Shown one piece after another: positions 1-8,361 of a stretch of DNA of 52,516 nucleotides. A program made the translations under genes and the position numbers. Under the pieces are notes generated by a model, which was not told the DNA's origin, searched no databases, and saw only the letters and a list, made by a program, of their open reading frames with translations. The stretch comes from Bacillota bacterium (GTDB taxonomy: Bacteria; Bacillota; Clostridia; Oscillospirales; Acutalibacteraceae): positions 1 through 52,516 of the forward strand of contig JAEXDU010000001.1 in the NCBI GenBank assembly GCA_023401495.1, in the 5' to 3' direction. Position 1 is the first letter of the stretch, and each line of letters opens with the position of its first letter.

Positions 1-274
1 GGTGATTCGGTGCAAGGGGCTTGTCTGGATTGACGGAGAGGACGACACCTCTTTCCTTCTGGAGCAAGCGGGCAAATCCGTCAGCGTACAGCCCTTTTCC
101 CGCTGGCTGGCGGCAGCCTCCCCAAAAGAGAGAGAGCAGGCGTGGAAGCGCGATCCCCTCTCGCGGAACAACTGGGATGAGCAGGCAGGCGACCGCATGA
201 CCAAGCTGGTTTTTATCGGGGCGGATATGGACGAAGCTGCTATCTGCGCTTCGCTGGACAAATGCCTGGCTTAA
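1..274 (+). CDS. CobW-family GTPase, C-terminal end (partial)
   Basis: This is the last 90 or so codons of a gene that enters from the left edge, ending with TAA at 272-274; the apparent start at base 2 is only the window boundary. The protein matches the CobW C-terminal domain of metal-chaperone GTPases (YjiA/YciC/ZinU type). It begins with an RCKGLVWI strand and ends with the typical GDRMTKLVFIGADMDEAAI segment followed by LDKCL. The family hydrolyses GTP to deliver zinc or another metal in the cytosol. The GTPase domain with its Walker motifs and CxCC site lies outside the window, so the metal and the exact subfamily cannot be judged. An intrinsic terminator at 355-400 ends the transcript. 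Confidence 0.85.
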   Translation, partial: VIRCKGLVWIDGEDDTSFLLEQAGKSVSVQPFSRWLAAASPKEREQAWKRDPLSRNNWDEQAGDRMTKLVFIGADMDEAAICASLDKCLA

Positions 275-354
275 TCCGGCAACATATGGATTAAGTTTTT
301 CAATGAACCGAAAATAGACCGGTAGCAGTATGCACCGGTAAAAATACAGATATC

Positions 355-400
355 AAAAGCCTTCGGCCGCGGAATGAACGCGCGGTCGAAGGCTTTTTTT
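355..400 (+). terminator. Intrinsic terminator after the CobW-family gene
   Basis: AAAAGCCTTCG pairs with CGAAGGCTTTT, with an inner CCGCG/CGCG pairing, followed by seven T. It lies 80 bases past the stop codon. The rest of the 275-634 gap holds only the marR promoter region. Confidence 0.85.
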
Positions 401-551
401 CATTAATCGTTGCGTTTGGTCTGACAATTCAACAGTCCAAATAGTACAGCGTATCTGTTGAAAGAAGTTTCCTGTAAAATTGGTTTTATATCTCCATTTG
501 AAAAAACAAGGATTAAAACACACGATTGTACCCGCAGAAACAATATGAGTC

Positions 552-602
552 TTGATTTTATGATTCTATCATAGTATGATATATTAGTCCCATTTAAGAC
601 TA
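552..602 (+). promoter_or_regulatory. marR promoter with palindromic operator candidates
   Basis: A -35 TTGATT (552-557) and a -10 TATGAT (575-580) are separated by 17 bases, giving a start near 588 and a 5' leader of about 47 bases. The spacer is almost filled by a perfect 15-base palindrome, TATGATTCTATCATA (559-573). A second inverted repeat, TAGTC/GACTA (585-589 and 598-602), covers the likely start point. MarR dimers typically bind such palindromes and repress their own operon, so both are operator candidates. The binding itself is inferred. Confidence 0.7.
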
Positions 603-634
603 TTATACAATGAGACGAAATAAGGAGAATCACT

Positions 635-1072
635 ATGGCCAAAACAGAAACGAATGCGAATGAGTATTTGCACATTTATTTCGAACTGAATGCCCAATAT
701 GAAGCATATGCGAAAAGTCTTGGAATTTCTTACAGCACATTGTCGACTCTCCGAATCATCCTGGAACACGATGGGGACTGCACACAAAGAACCATCTGTG
801 AATACACCTTCCTTCCGAAACAGACGGTCAACGCGATCGTAACGGCCCTGCTGCGTCACGGAGCCATCCGAATGGTCGAGCTCGATTCCGACAGAAGGCA
901 CAAGGTGATTCATCTTACTGACAAAGGGCGGGCATTTGCCCTTGAAGTGATTCAAAAGATGAAAAATGCGGAAAGCAAGGCAATGGAAAGTTTGGATGAA
1001 AACCAGAAAGAAACGTTGCTGACAGCCGCAAAATTATATGTGGCCCGTTTTCGCGGCTATTTGTTGGAGTAG
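635..1072 (+). CDS. MarR-family transcriptional regulator
   Basis: This 145-residue protein has the length and layout of MarR winged-helix repressors. An N-terminal dimerisation helix is followed by a helix-turn-helix around residues 48-75 (CTQRTICEYTFLPKQTVNAI). The wing follows (LDSDRRHKVIHLTDKGRAF), containing the family's DxRxK/xxLTxxG signature, and a C-terminal helix completes the dimer interface. A good ribosome binding site (AAGGAG) precedes the ATG. The gene lies 57 bases before an MFS transporter gene in the same direction, so the likely role is ligand-relieved repression of both genes. The inducer is unknown. The palindrome in its own promoter supports autoregulation. Confidence 0.93.
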   Translation: MAKTETNANEYLHIYFELNAQYEAYAKSLGISYSTLSTLRIILEHDGDCTQRTICEYTFLPKQTVNAIVTALLRHGAIRMVELDSDRRHKVIHLTDKGRAFALEVIQKMKNAESKAMESLDENQKETLLTAAKLYVARFRGYLLE

Positions 1073-1129
1073 TCTTTTTATCAACCGTCGCAACGCTGCC
1101 AATCCAAGAGCTGAAAGGAATCTTACAAT

Positions 1130-3004
1130 ATGGGAAAAGGACAAAAAGCCACAGTCATTGTCTTGATCTGTGGCGCTTTTTTATCGGTGCTGAACCAAAC
1201 GCTAATGAATCCGGCCATCCCCTCGGTTATGGCCGAACTGAACATAACTGCGGCCACCGCGCAGTGGCTCGTTTCGGGCTTTACTTTGGTCAACGCTATT
1301 GTCGTGGCTGTTTCAGCATTTTTAATGGATCGATTTTCAACAAGGAAACTCTTCATCGCCGTTTTCAGCTTGTTTTTTGTCGGCAGCCTGCTTGCGGCTT
1401 GGGGGATTAACTTTCCTGTTCTGCTCGTCGGACGCATCTTGCAGGCGATCTGTGCGGGTGTTATGCTGCCAATGTCAATGACTGTGCTGCTGCTTATCTT
1501 TCCCCATGGAAAACGGGGCAGCGCAATGGGAATGTACAACTTTGTCATCATGTTTGCGCCCGCAATGGGCCCCGCAATTTCAGGTATCCTCACGGATATC
1601 ACAGGCTGGCATACCATGTTTCTGATTATGGCAGGGCTGGCGGCAATCATCATCCTTGTTGCAACATTCGTGATGAAAAATTCCGGCACGACAAAACCTG
1701 TCTCTCTCGATAAAATGTCTGTAGCAGAATCGTCATTGGGTCTCTTTTGTCTGCTTTACGGCTTTTCCATCCTCGATAAGATGGAAACTCTGCCTGCCGC
1801 AGTGATCTTGATTGCTCTGGGCGCCGGTATCCTTTTTCTTTTTGCACGGCGTCAGTTTCAGCTTGCAAAGCCATTTTTAGAGCTTCGGGTATTTATGGAC
1901 AAGCAGTTCCGGTACGGGATCGTGATTTCTATGCTGATCTCAGCATCCCTTGCGGCAGTATCCCTCACCCTGCCTATCTATATCCAGACTGTACGCGGGT
2001 TTTCAGCTACCATTTCTGGATTGGTTATGGTTCCCGGCTCGATTTTGGGGGCAATTGGGGGATATTTTGCAGGTAATTTACACGATAAATTCGGGGCACG
2101 ATACCTTTCGATTGTAGGAGTATCCTTGCTGTCACTCGGTTCGCTGGGAATGGCCTTGTGGGGATTTGAAACCCCAATTGCATTGATGATTATTGTTTAC
2201 TGTGCCCGTTCTTTTGGATTGATGCTTGCCAATACGCCGATCAACATCTGGTCAATCGGCAATCTGCCGGATGAGATTCTGCACCACGGCAACGCGGTGT
2301 CAAGCGCCATGCGTCAAGTTGCCTCCACCTTTGGCGTTGCCCTTATGGTGTCGGCCATGTCCCTCGCCACAAATTTGTTTGGCGGTGATAATTCGGCAAA
2401 ATCACAGCTGATCGGGATTCACGCCGCGTTTTATCTCAGCATCGTCATTGCTGTTATCAGTCTTATCGTGGTTATTGTGAAGGTAAAAGATCGCAAAAAG
2501 ACAGATGTTGTTTCGGAAAGCAGAATGGTATCAGAGCTTGACGCAGCAATGCACTCGGACCCTTACACGGTATCGTCCGGCGATTCCATTGAACGCGTGA
2601 TTGAAAAATTCATCGAATACCGCACAAGCGGGCTGCCTGTCATCGATAGCAGCAGGCACATTATCGGCTATGTATCGGATGGCGACGTTCTGCGGTATAT
2701 GGCAAAACAAGATGTACACGTTGTCGGGGAATCCTTTTCTTATGTGCTGCCGGACAACGAAGAATTCGTATCCAAAGCCAAAGAGCTTTTGCAAAAGAAC
2801 ATCATGGAGATCGCAACGAGGCACACGATCACCGTGGAATTCATCACCCCATTGTCGGAGGTCTGCCGGCTGTTTTACGAACATAAGCTGAGCAAAATCC
2901 CAGTAACGCAAAACGGCGTTCTTGTGGGAACAATCAGCAGGGGCGATACGATGCGTTACCTGATGCAAAAATTGTCGTTTCACACGGAGTACAAAACGAG
3001 TTGA
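1130..3004 (+). CDS. DHA2-type MFS transporter fused to a CBS domain pair
   Basis: The first 455 or so residues are a major facilitator carrier of the drug:H+ antiporter-2 type, with many hydrophobic helices. The family motifs are visible: LNQTLMNPAIPSVMAEL in helix 1 and QWLVSGFTL in the next, and MLPMSMTVLLLIFP near helix 4. Close homologues such as LmrB/EmrB-like pumps end near residue 470-500. Here a cytoplasmic tail of about 165 residues follows, with two CBS motifs (about 466-520 and 560-615), each ending in the usual G-x-[IV]-S-x-x-D form (GYVSDGDVLRYM, GTISRGDTMRYL). CBS pairs bind adenosine nucleotides and gate channels and transporters, so nucleotide control of efflux is plausible but inferred. 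It is probably co-transcribed with the MarR gene. Confidence 0.9.
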   Translation: MGKGQKATVIVLICGAFLSVLNQTLMNPAIPSVMAELNITAATAQWLVSGFTLVNAIVVAVSAFLMDRFSTRKLFIAVFSLFFVGSLLAAWGINFPVLLVGRILQAICAGVMLPMSMTVLLLIFPHGKRGSAMGMYNFVIMFAPAMGPAISGILTDITGWHTMFLIMAGLAAIIILVATFVMKNSGTTKPVSLDKMSVAESSLGLFCLLYGFSILDKMETLPAAVILIALGAGILFLFARRQFQLAKPFLELRVFMDKQFRYGIVISMLISASLAAVSLTLPIYIQTVRGFSATISGLVMVPGSILGAIGGYFAGNLHDKFGARYLSIVGVSLLSLGSLGMALWGFETPIALMIIVYCARSFGLMLANTPINIWSIGNLPDEILHHGNAVSSAMRQVASTFGVALMVSAMSLATNLFGGDNSAKSQLIGIHAAFYLSIVIAVISLIVVIVKVKDRKKTDVVSESRMVSELDAAMHSDPYTVSSGDSIERVIEKFIEYRTSGLPVIDSSRHIIGYVSDGDVLRYMAKQDVHVVGESFSYVLPDNEEFVSKAKELLQKNIMEIATRHTITVEFITPLSEVCRLFYEHKLSKIPVTQNGVLVGTISRGDTMRYLMQKLSFHTEYKTS

Positions 3005-3519
3005 GGGAAGGTTTTCCATAAAGACTCTTGTATGCTCGATCTGCCGGGACTTAAGGCTGCTTTTCCTTTTCCGCACAGGTATTCAGCCCGCTTGCCTTCC
3101 TTCACGGACGAAATGTGTTTCAATATCAATTTCGCACCTTACGTTTTTATAGGCGACAGGATGAAAAAGGACAGATTTGAAATGAAAAGCAAAAGCCCCC
3201 AGACACGGAGATATTCCGCATCTGGGGGCTTTTTTATACAGTAAAAATTCGGCCCGGCAAAGCCAGCCGGCGGAAGTTTAAAAAGGAACATTCTCTGGCG
3301 GCGGAGTACCCCCTCGGGAATCTGCTGTTCGGGCAAAGCATCTGATTCGGAGGACTGGGGAAACCGGCTTTCCTTTTTTTATTTACCGTTTAGATGGGCA
3401 ATCCAGAGATTGAGAAGCGAGGAAACAACTCTAATGCGATCGGTATCCTGCATTCTCAAGTATGTATTTCGGGGCAAAATCACCTGAAACGGATGAGTCT
3501 GCCCCGAACTGATGGTTTC
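3005..3519. other. Non-coding gap between convergent genes
   Basis: No supported gene lies between the transporter stop and the stop of the leftward antiporter gene. The gap holds the strong hairpin at 3191-3235. It also holds a long-range inverted repeat TTCGGGGCA/TGCCCCGAA near 3468-3508, which could end the leftward transcript although it lacks a T run. Nothing else stands out. Confidence 0.6.
3191..3235 (+). terminator. Intrinsic terminator, copy 1 of a shared hairpin
   Basis: AAAAGCCCCCAGACACGGA pairs with TCCGCATCTGGGGGCTTTT around a five-base loop, followed by T residues. Its core is nearly the same as the hairpin at 14284-14342. Confidence 0.85.
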
Positions 3520-4854
3520 TTAGAAGATCATTGCTCCTACGATACCAAAGACCAAAGCGCTCGAAACAAGGGTAATAATCTGCGGGATACAGCTGTCCTG
3601 AATATGGTCGTGCTGCCCGTCGGCATTCAGACCAGCCGTCGGCCCCAGGGTGGAGTCGGAAGCAGGGGAACCCGCCTCGCCCATCGTCGCCGCGCCGACG
3701 ATCAGAATGACGGTCGCGCCAACGCTGAAGCCGATCACCTGCGCGAACGGAACATACAGTGCCGCCAGAATCGGAACGGTGCCGAACGAGGAACCGGTGC
3801 CGATGGTAAGTACAAGGCCTACGAGAATCAGAACGATCGCGATAACGAGCTTGTTGGTACCGACGACACTGATGGTTGATTGAATCAGAGCGTCGATTTG
3901 TCCGCTGCTGCTCAGCACGTTACTGAAGCCAGCGGCAGTCAGCATCACAAACGCCATAAAGCCCATGATGCCAATGCCCTGATCGACCACATCGCCCATA
4001 TCCTTCATCTTTACCACGCCCAGCAGCAGGAACAGCAGCAGGCCAGCCAAAGCGCCCAGGATCATGGAATCAAAAGCAAGCTGAACCACAACAATCATAA
4101 TCACGCTGATCATCGTCGCCCACTGCGTTTTCATCAGGGGCTTGCTATCCGTCGTGTCGGAATTCTCCGCAGCGATTTCTTCCCTCGCGAATTCCGTCGT
4201 GCCTTCTATCACATATTCCCTGGGCTTTCTGTAGAGGAAATATGCTGCGATAAAGCCGACAACCGTGCTCAAACCAAGGAACCAGGTGTAGTGCCAAACA
4301 TCCATTACCGCAATGGGCATACCGAACTTTGTCATGTTCTGAGATACGATGGTATGGAAGATCAAACCGAACCCGATGGGGAACGTGACCCAGGTTCCCT
4401 TGAGGCCAAACGCCAGCGCACAGGATGCAAGGCGTCTGTCCAGCTTCATCTTGTTCATAAGTACCAACATGGCGGGAATGATCATCGGCATAAACGCAAT
4501 ATGAATCGGAATAAAGGTCTGTGAGAGGAAAGACATGAAAATCAAAATCGCAAGCAGCTTCATTTTGCTGCCTTTGATGATGCCCCCCATCTTCCCGGAC
4601 AGTTTGGTCGTGAGGCCGCACCGCTCAATCGTCACGGCGACAGCTCCCAGCAGCACATAGCTGAGCGCTGCTTCACCGTTGCCCGCCATGCCCTCCGTAA
4701 ACAGGCCCATCGTATCGGAAACGCTCATTCCGGACAGAAGGCCGCCGATCAGGGAAGAAATAACAAGTGCAAAAACAACGTTGACTTTGACAAAACACAG
4801 AACCAGCATGACGATAACCGCAATCATAATCGGGTTAGTCAATAATGCGATCAT
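3520..4854 (-). CDS. Na+/H+ antiporter-family carrier (NhaC/HI1586-like)
   Basis: A 444-residue integral membrane protein with about eleven hydrophobic segments. It resembles the Na+/H+ antiporter family within the ion transporter superfamily, including an N-terminal Na_H_antiport_N-like helix pair. Typical stretches are IPIHIAFMPMIIPAML, the GSSFGTVPILAALYVPFA segment, and a C-terminal MGEAGSPASDSTLGPTAG motif. Members annotated as antiporters often sit in organic-acid operons and may exchange a carboxylate for Na+ or H+. It is the last gene of the leftward aconitase X cluster, 329 bases after the IlvD-like gene, and has its own AAGGAGGG ribosome binding site. A role in taking up the cluster's substrate is inferred from position. 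Confidence 0.85.
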   Translation of the reverse strand: MIALLTNPIMIAVIVMLVLCFVKVNVVFALVISSLIGGLLSGMSVSDTMGLFTEGMAGNGEAALSYVLLGAVAVTIERCGLTTKLSGKMGGIIKGSKMKLLAILIFMSFLSQTFIPIHIAFMPMIIPAMLVLMNKMKLDRRLASCALAFGLKGTWVTFPIGFGLIFHTIVSQNMTKFGMPIAVMDVWHYTWFLGLSTVVGFIAAYFLYRKPREYVIEGTTEFAREEIAAENSDTTDSKPLMKTQWATMISVIMIVVVQLAFDSMILGALAGLLLFLLLGVVKMKDMGDVVDQGIGIMGFMAFVMLTAAGFSNVLSSSGQIDALIQSTISVVGTNKLVIAIVLILVGLVLTIGTGSSFGTVPILAALYVPFAQVIGFSVGATVILIVGAATMGEAGSPASDSTLGPTAGLNADGQHDHIQDSCIPQIITLVSSALVFGIVGAMIF

Positions 4855-5183
4855 AAAGTACCCTCCTTTTTTCTTTGCAATTTCTCTGCTTCTACCGTTG
4901 GAATGCTCCCCCGGCTGATTTCATCCACGCACCACACTGAACCGCCGGAAAATGCCTCGATTCCTTTTTTGGAAGCACTTTTCTACAACCCCTGCCCTTT
5001 GGCTGACTCCGTCAGCCCGGGCAATATCCCCTCCTCTAATCACGCGAATTCAGATCTTCTTATCCATCCTCGCGTGTTTGCAGATGACTGTTTGATCCCT
5101 TGAGCCGCCCAAATGGGACAAACAGTATTTGTGATCTATTTCATTTGCAATCATCGGCACTTCAGCCTTTGATTCGCTCTCGT
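4855..5183. other. Gap with a hairpin before the antiporter gene
   Basis: This non-coding gap contains a perfect hairpin, GGCTGAC-TCC-GTCAGCC at 5001-5017, extended by GCCC/GGGC (4994-4997 and 5019-5022). There is no T run, so it looks more like an mRNA processing or stabilising hairpin than a terminator. It could set different expression for the transporter and the enzymes. Confidence 0.5.
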
Positions 5184-6869
5184 TTACAAATCCATATGTT
5201 TGATAACGGCCCCTTTCCACGCGGGCTCCACCAGTTTTCGGTACAAATTCAAATACCCGCTTTTGATTCGGCAGGGCGCTTCTTTTCGGAACGCTTCTCT
5301 TCTGGCCGCTAATTCCTCATCGCTGATATCAACACGAATCGAACGCCGCGGGATATCGATCACAATGTAATCTCCATCCTGAAGCAAAGCGATTGGGCCG
5401 CCGGCAGCGGCTTCCGGACAGATATGCCCCACAAAGCATCCGCTGTTTGTGCCGGAAAAACGGCCGTCTGTAATCAGCGCGACTTCTTTTGCCAGCCCCA
5501 AACCGTCGATCAGCTTCATCAGCAGATACAGCTCGGGCATTCCGGGCCCTCCGACGGGCCCTTCATACCGTACCACAAGCACATCGCCGGGTTGAATTTT
5601 GTTTTCCTGAGCCGCTTTCAGAGCATCCTCCTCCGAATCAAAGCAGCGGGCCTTCCCCTGAAACACCTGCATATCCGGGTCGATCGCCGCGGGTTTCGTA
5701 ATGGCCGAATCCGGCGCGAGGTTTCCCCATAAAACGGCCAAGCCACCGGAACCCGCATACGGTTCTTCCAGACTCTTAATGACGGCCCCATCGGTTTGCA
5801 CGAATGAAGGCAGCGCGTTTAAAACATCTGCTAACGATCGGGCGGCAGCGGTCATCACATTCAAATCCAGAAGAGGTTTCAGCTCCTGCAATACGGCGGG
5901 AATGCCCCCGGCATGATGAAAATCGACCATGTTATAAGAGGACGCGGGATTGAGCTTCACCAACAGCGGAGTATTCCGACACAAAGCATCAAACACTTCC
6001 ATATCGAATTCCAGCTCCAGTTCATAGGCAACGGCGGGGAGATGCAGCGCAACATTGGTGGAACCGCCGATCGCTGAACTAAGGCGCATCGCGTTCCTCA
6101 GGCTGGCCTGCGTCATGACTTGTCTGGAGGTAATCCCCTGCCGAACCAGCTCGACTATAGCTTTGCCAGATTTTTGCGCCGCCTGCAGCCGCTCCGAATA
6201 AACGGCGGGAATGGTCGAAGTACCCGGCAGGATCATTCCCAAGGCTTCCGCAACACAGCTCATGGTATTTGCCGTTCCCAGCATCGAACAGGAACCGCAG
6301 GTGGGCATTACCCTGTCTTCCAGCTGCTTGAATTCCTCTTGTGTGATCTTCCCGGCCTGATAAGCGCCTAAGGCTACCGCAAGGCTTGTGGCATCCGAGG
6401 CTCTGCCGTTCCAATCGCAGCCCCCCAGAGAGGGGCCGCCGTTGACAATCAGCGCGGGAAGGTCAATTCTGGCGGCGGCCATCAACAGGCCGGGAATAAT
6501 CTTATCGCAGGAACCGAGCAGCACCATACCGGAAAATCGATTGGCCTGCGCCATGGCTTCCACGCTGTCGGCAATCAATTCTCTGGTAGGCAGGATATAC
6601 CTGGTGCCAATATGTCCCTCGGCAATTCCATCGCAGGCGCCAATCAGACCAAATTCCACAGGCGTCCCGCCGGCGATCCGGATGCCGTCTTTTACAGCGT
6701 CCGCTACCTGCCTTAGGTTATAGTGCCCGGGAACGGCCGTGCTCCAGGTGTTTGAAACTCCGATCAAGGGCTTTTGCAAATCCTCGTCGGTGTATCCCAT
6801 CGTTTTGAACAAAGCCCTGTTCTCGGCTCTCTCCATCCCCTCCACTACATCGCGGCAACGCAATCTCAT
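5184..6869 (-). CDS. IlvD/Edd-family dehydratase
   Basis: This 561-residue protein belongs to the dihydroxy-acid/aldonic-acid dehydratases, Fe-S enzymes that convert 2,3-dihydroxy acids to 2-oxo acids. Conserved stretches are GACDGIAEGH (residues 77-86), GSCDKIIPGLLMAAAR with C121, and MPTCGSCSMLGTANTMSC with C191 and C194. Near the C-terminus are VRYEGPVGGPGMPEL and ALITDGRFSGTNSG. The position that carries an extra cysteine in [2Fe-2S] members reads VPGHYNL, as in the oxygen-sensitive [4Fe-4S] type. Sequence alone does not separate a branched-chain IlvD from a sugar-acid dehydratase. No other ilv gene is nearby, and the neighbours are a hydroxyacid dehydrogenase and aconitase X, so a catabolic role is more likely. 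Confidence 0.88.
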   Translation of the reverse strand: MRLRCRDVVEGMERAENRALFKTMGYTDEDLQKPLIGVSNTWSTAVPGHYNLRQVADAVKDGIRIAGGTPVEFGLIGACDGIAEGHIGTRYILPTRELIADSVEAMAQANRFSGMVLLGSCDKIIPGLLMAAARIDLPALIVNGGPSLGGCDWNGRASDATSLAVALGAYQAGKITQEEFKQLEDRVMPTCGSCSMLGTANTMSCVAEALGMILPGTSTIPAVYSERLQAAQKSGKAIVELVRQGITSRQVMTQASLRNAMRLSSAIGGSTNVALHLPAVAYELELEFDMEVFDALCRNTPLLVKLNPASSYNMVDFHHAGGIPAVLQELKPLLDLNVMTAAARSLADVLNALPSFVQTDGAVIKSLEEPYAGSGGLAVLWGNLAPDSAITKPAAIDPDMQVFQGKARCFDSEEDALKAAQENKIQPGDVLVVRYEGPVGGPGMPELYLLMKLIDGLGLAKEVALITDGRFSGTNSGCFVGHICPEAAAGGPIALLQDGDYIVIDIPRRSIRVDISDEELAARREAFRKEAPCRIKSGYLNLYRKLVEPAWKGAVIKHMDL

Positions 6870-6933
6870 GACAAAGTTCCTTTCCCAATGACTGTAGTTT
6901 TCAGGAGCCGGACATCACTGCCGGGCAGATGGA

Positions 6934-7908
6934 TCAGTTGACCAGATCATCCGGGCGTTCGCCGCGCAGCATCCGAATGGCATTCCATGCGGCCCGGTTG
7001 CGCAGCTCTTCAAAGGATTCCTGGGAAATATACGAAACATGCGGTGTGACGATACAATTCGGCGCGTTGAAAATCGGCTCCTGCTTTCTGGGCGGTTCAT
7101 GGGCGATCACATCGACCGCGGCCCCGGCAATCACATGGTTTTCCAGCGCCTTGATCAGCTCTTCCTCTTTCACAATCGCCCCGCGGGCGGTATTGATGAA
7201 ATAGGCGGTGGGCTTCATCAGCGAAAATTCCCGCTCGCCGATCAGGCCGGTTGTGTTTTCGTCCAACTTCACATTCAGACTGACGTAATCCGCCTGCCGC
7301 AGGCCTTCTTCCATGGTGACCGGCTCGATATCCAGCTTCCGGAACGCTTCGTCGCCCCGGCTCGGATCATAGGCGATCACTCTCATGCCAAGGCTTTGGC
7401 AGCGTTTTGCCACCGTGCCGCCGATTCTTCCGCACCCGATCACGAACAAGGTGGAGTGAGAAATCCGGCGGGGAACCCGGGCCGCGGCCTGCGCACCCCA
7501 TTCCCCATTCTTCAAGTTGTCGTGGTAAAAGGTCAGGCTCTTATAGAAATGGAAAATAGCTGCGAGCACGTAGTCGGCCAAATCCTCCGCACAGTAGCCC
7601 TGCACGTTTGTGACGCCGATTCCCTTTGCGCGGGCCGCCGCCGTGTCGATGCGGTCATACCCGCCGCCGAGCACGGCAATTCCTTTGCAGTTTTCCAGCC
7701 GCTGGATCACAGAAGCGGGAATCTGCGCGTATACCTGCGCAATAATGGCATCCGCGCGGTAGCCGAATTCCTGTAGATCGCGCTCATAATCATAGCTGGA
7801 AAACTTCAGCTCGCAATCGGGATACTGCTGCCGCAGGACGTTCATTTCTATCTCATAGTCCTTCCACTCCTCATCAATAAACCAAAACAGCGGACGATTC
7901 ATTTTCAT
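6934..7908 (-). CDS. D-isomer-specific 2-hydroxyacid dehydrogenase
   Basis: This 324-residue NAD(P)-dependent oxidoreductase interconverts a 2-hydroxy acid and a 2-oxo acid. The Rossmann motif GCGRIG lies at residues 158-163, followed by an acidic residue at the end of the next strand (AYDPSRGD). The catalytic triad of the family is intact: R242 in INTARGAIV, E271 in DVIAHEPP and H290 in VTPHVSYIS. It lies between the small aconitase X gene (38-base gap) and the IlvD-like gene (64-base gap), all leftward, so it probably acts in the same pathway. A GGAGG site lies only 3 bases before the first ATG (7908) but 9 bases before a second ATG at 7902, which may be the true start. Confidence 0.9.
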   Translation of the reverse strand: MKMNRPLFWFIDEEWKDYEIEMNVLRQQYPDCELKFSSYDYERDLQEFGYRADAIIAQVYAQIPASVIQRLENCKGIAVLGGGYDRIDTAAARAKGIGVTNVQGYCAEDLADYVLAAIFHFYKSLTFYHDNLKNGEWGAQAAARVPRRISHSTLFVIGCGRIGGTVAKRCQSLGMRVIAYDPSRGDEAFRKLDIEPVTMEEGLRQADYVSLNVKLDENTTGLIGEREFSLMKPTAYFINTARGAIVKEEELIKALENHVIAGAAVDVIAHEPPRKQEPIFNAPNCIVTPHVSYISQESFEELRNRAAWNAIRMLRGERPDDLVN

Positions 7909-7946
7909 TTTCCTCCTTCATACGGTGGCGGGGTTTTGCCTGCGCT

Positions 7947-8360
7947 TTATTCCGATAAAATCTCTACAACGGAGTGGTCGGCATCCACGCGAATGATATC
8001 TCCGTCCTTAACCACATCGTAGAACGCCGGGTCTACCTTATCGACCATCGGAACCTCCATGATGATCGCACTGGATACCAGAACGGTTTCCGGGTGCTGA
8101 ATGATCATCGCTTTCGGCGCGTTTCCCTTTGTATTGAGCTGGTAGATACCGTCGGCCTGCACCACGGAGCTGCCTTTGCCGCTCGGGAAAATCAGAATCT
8201 TCTTGGCGATGCTCTTGCCTTCCAAATCGTGGCCGGGCTCAATGACGGTGCCTGTTTTGGGGTCGATCAGGTAAAACATGATGTCGTCCTTCGATACGAC
8301 CGCTTCGCCCTCCACAACACCTTCCGAAATTTTATGACACTGAAATACCTTTTTCTCCAT
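7947..8360 (-). CDS. Aconitase X swivel (small) subunit, DUF126
   Basis: This 137-residue protein matches the swivelling small domain of aconitase X (DUF126). It contains the ISEGVVEGEAVVSKDDI opening, the LEGKSIAKKILIFPSGKGSS core and the MVDKVDPAFYDVVKDGDIIRVD end that line the active-site cleft. It starts one base after the stop of the large-subunit gene, so the two are made together as a heterodimer. Known aconitase X enzymes dehydrate cis-3-hydroxy-L-proline in bacteria or mevalonate 5-phosphate in archaea. No proline racemase, proline reductase or mevalonate-pathway gene lies nearby, so the substrate here is open. Confidence 0.9.
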   Translation of the reverse strand: MEKKVFQCHKISEGVVEGEAVVSKDDIMFYLIDPKTGTVIEPGHDLEGKSIAKKILIFPSGKGSSVVQADGIYQLNTKGNAPKAMIIQHPETVLVSSAIIMEVPMVDKVDPAFYDVVKDGDIIRVDADHSVVEILSE

Positions 8361-8361
8361 T

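Noticed and set aside
5184..6869. Firm call as branched-chain ilvD
   Set aside because: Family signatures are shared with sugar-acid dehydratases and no ilv gene is nearby; the setting favours catabolism.
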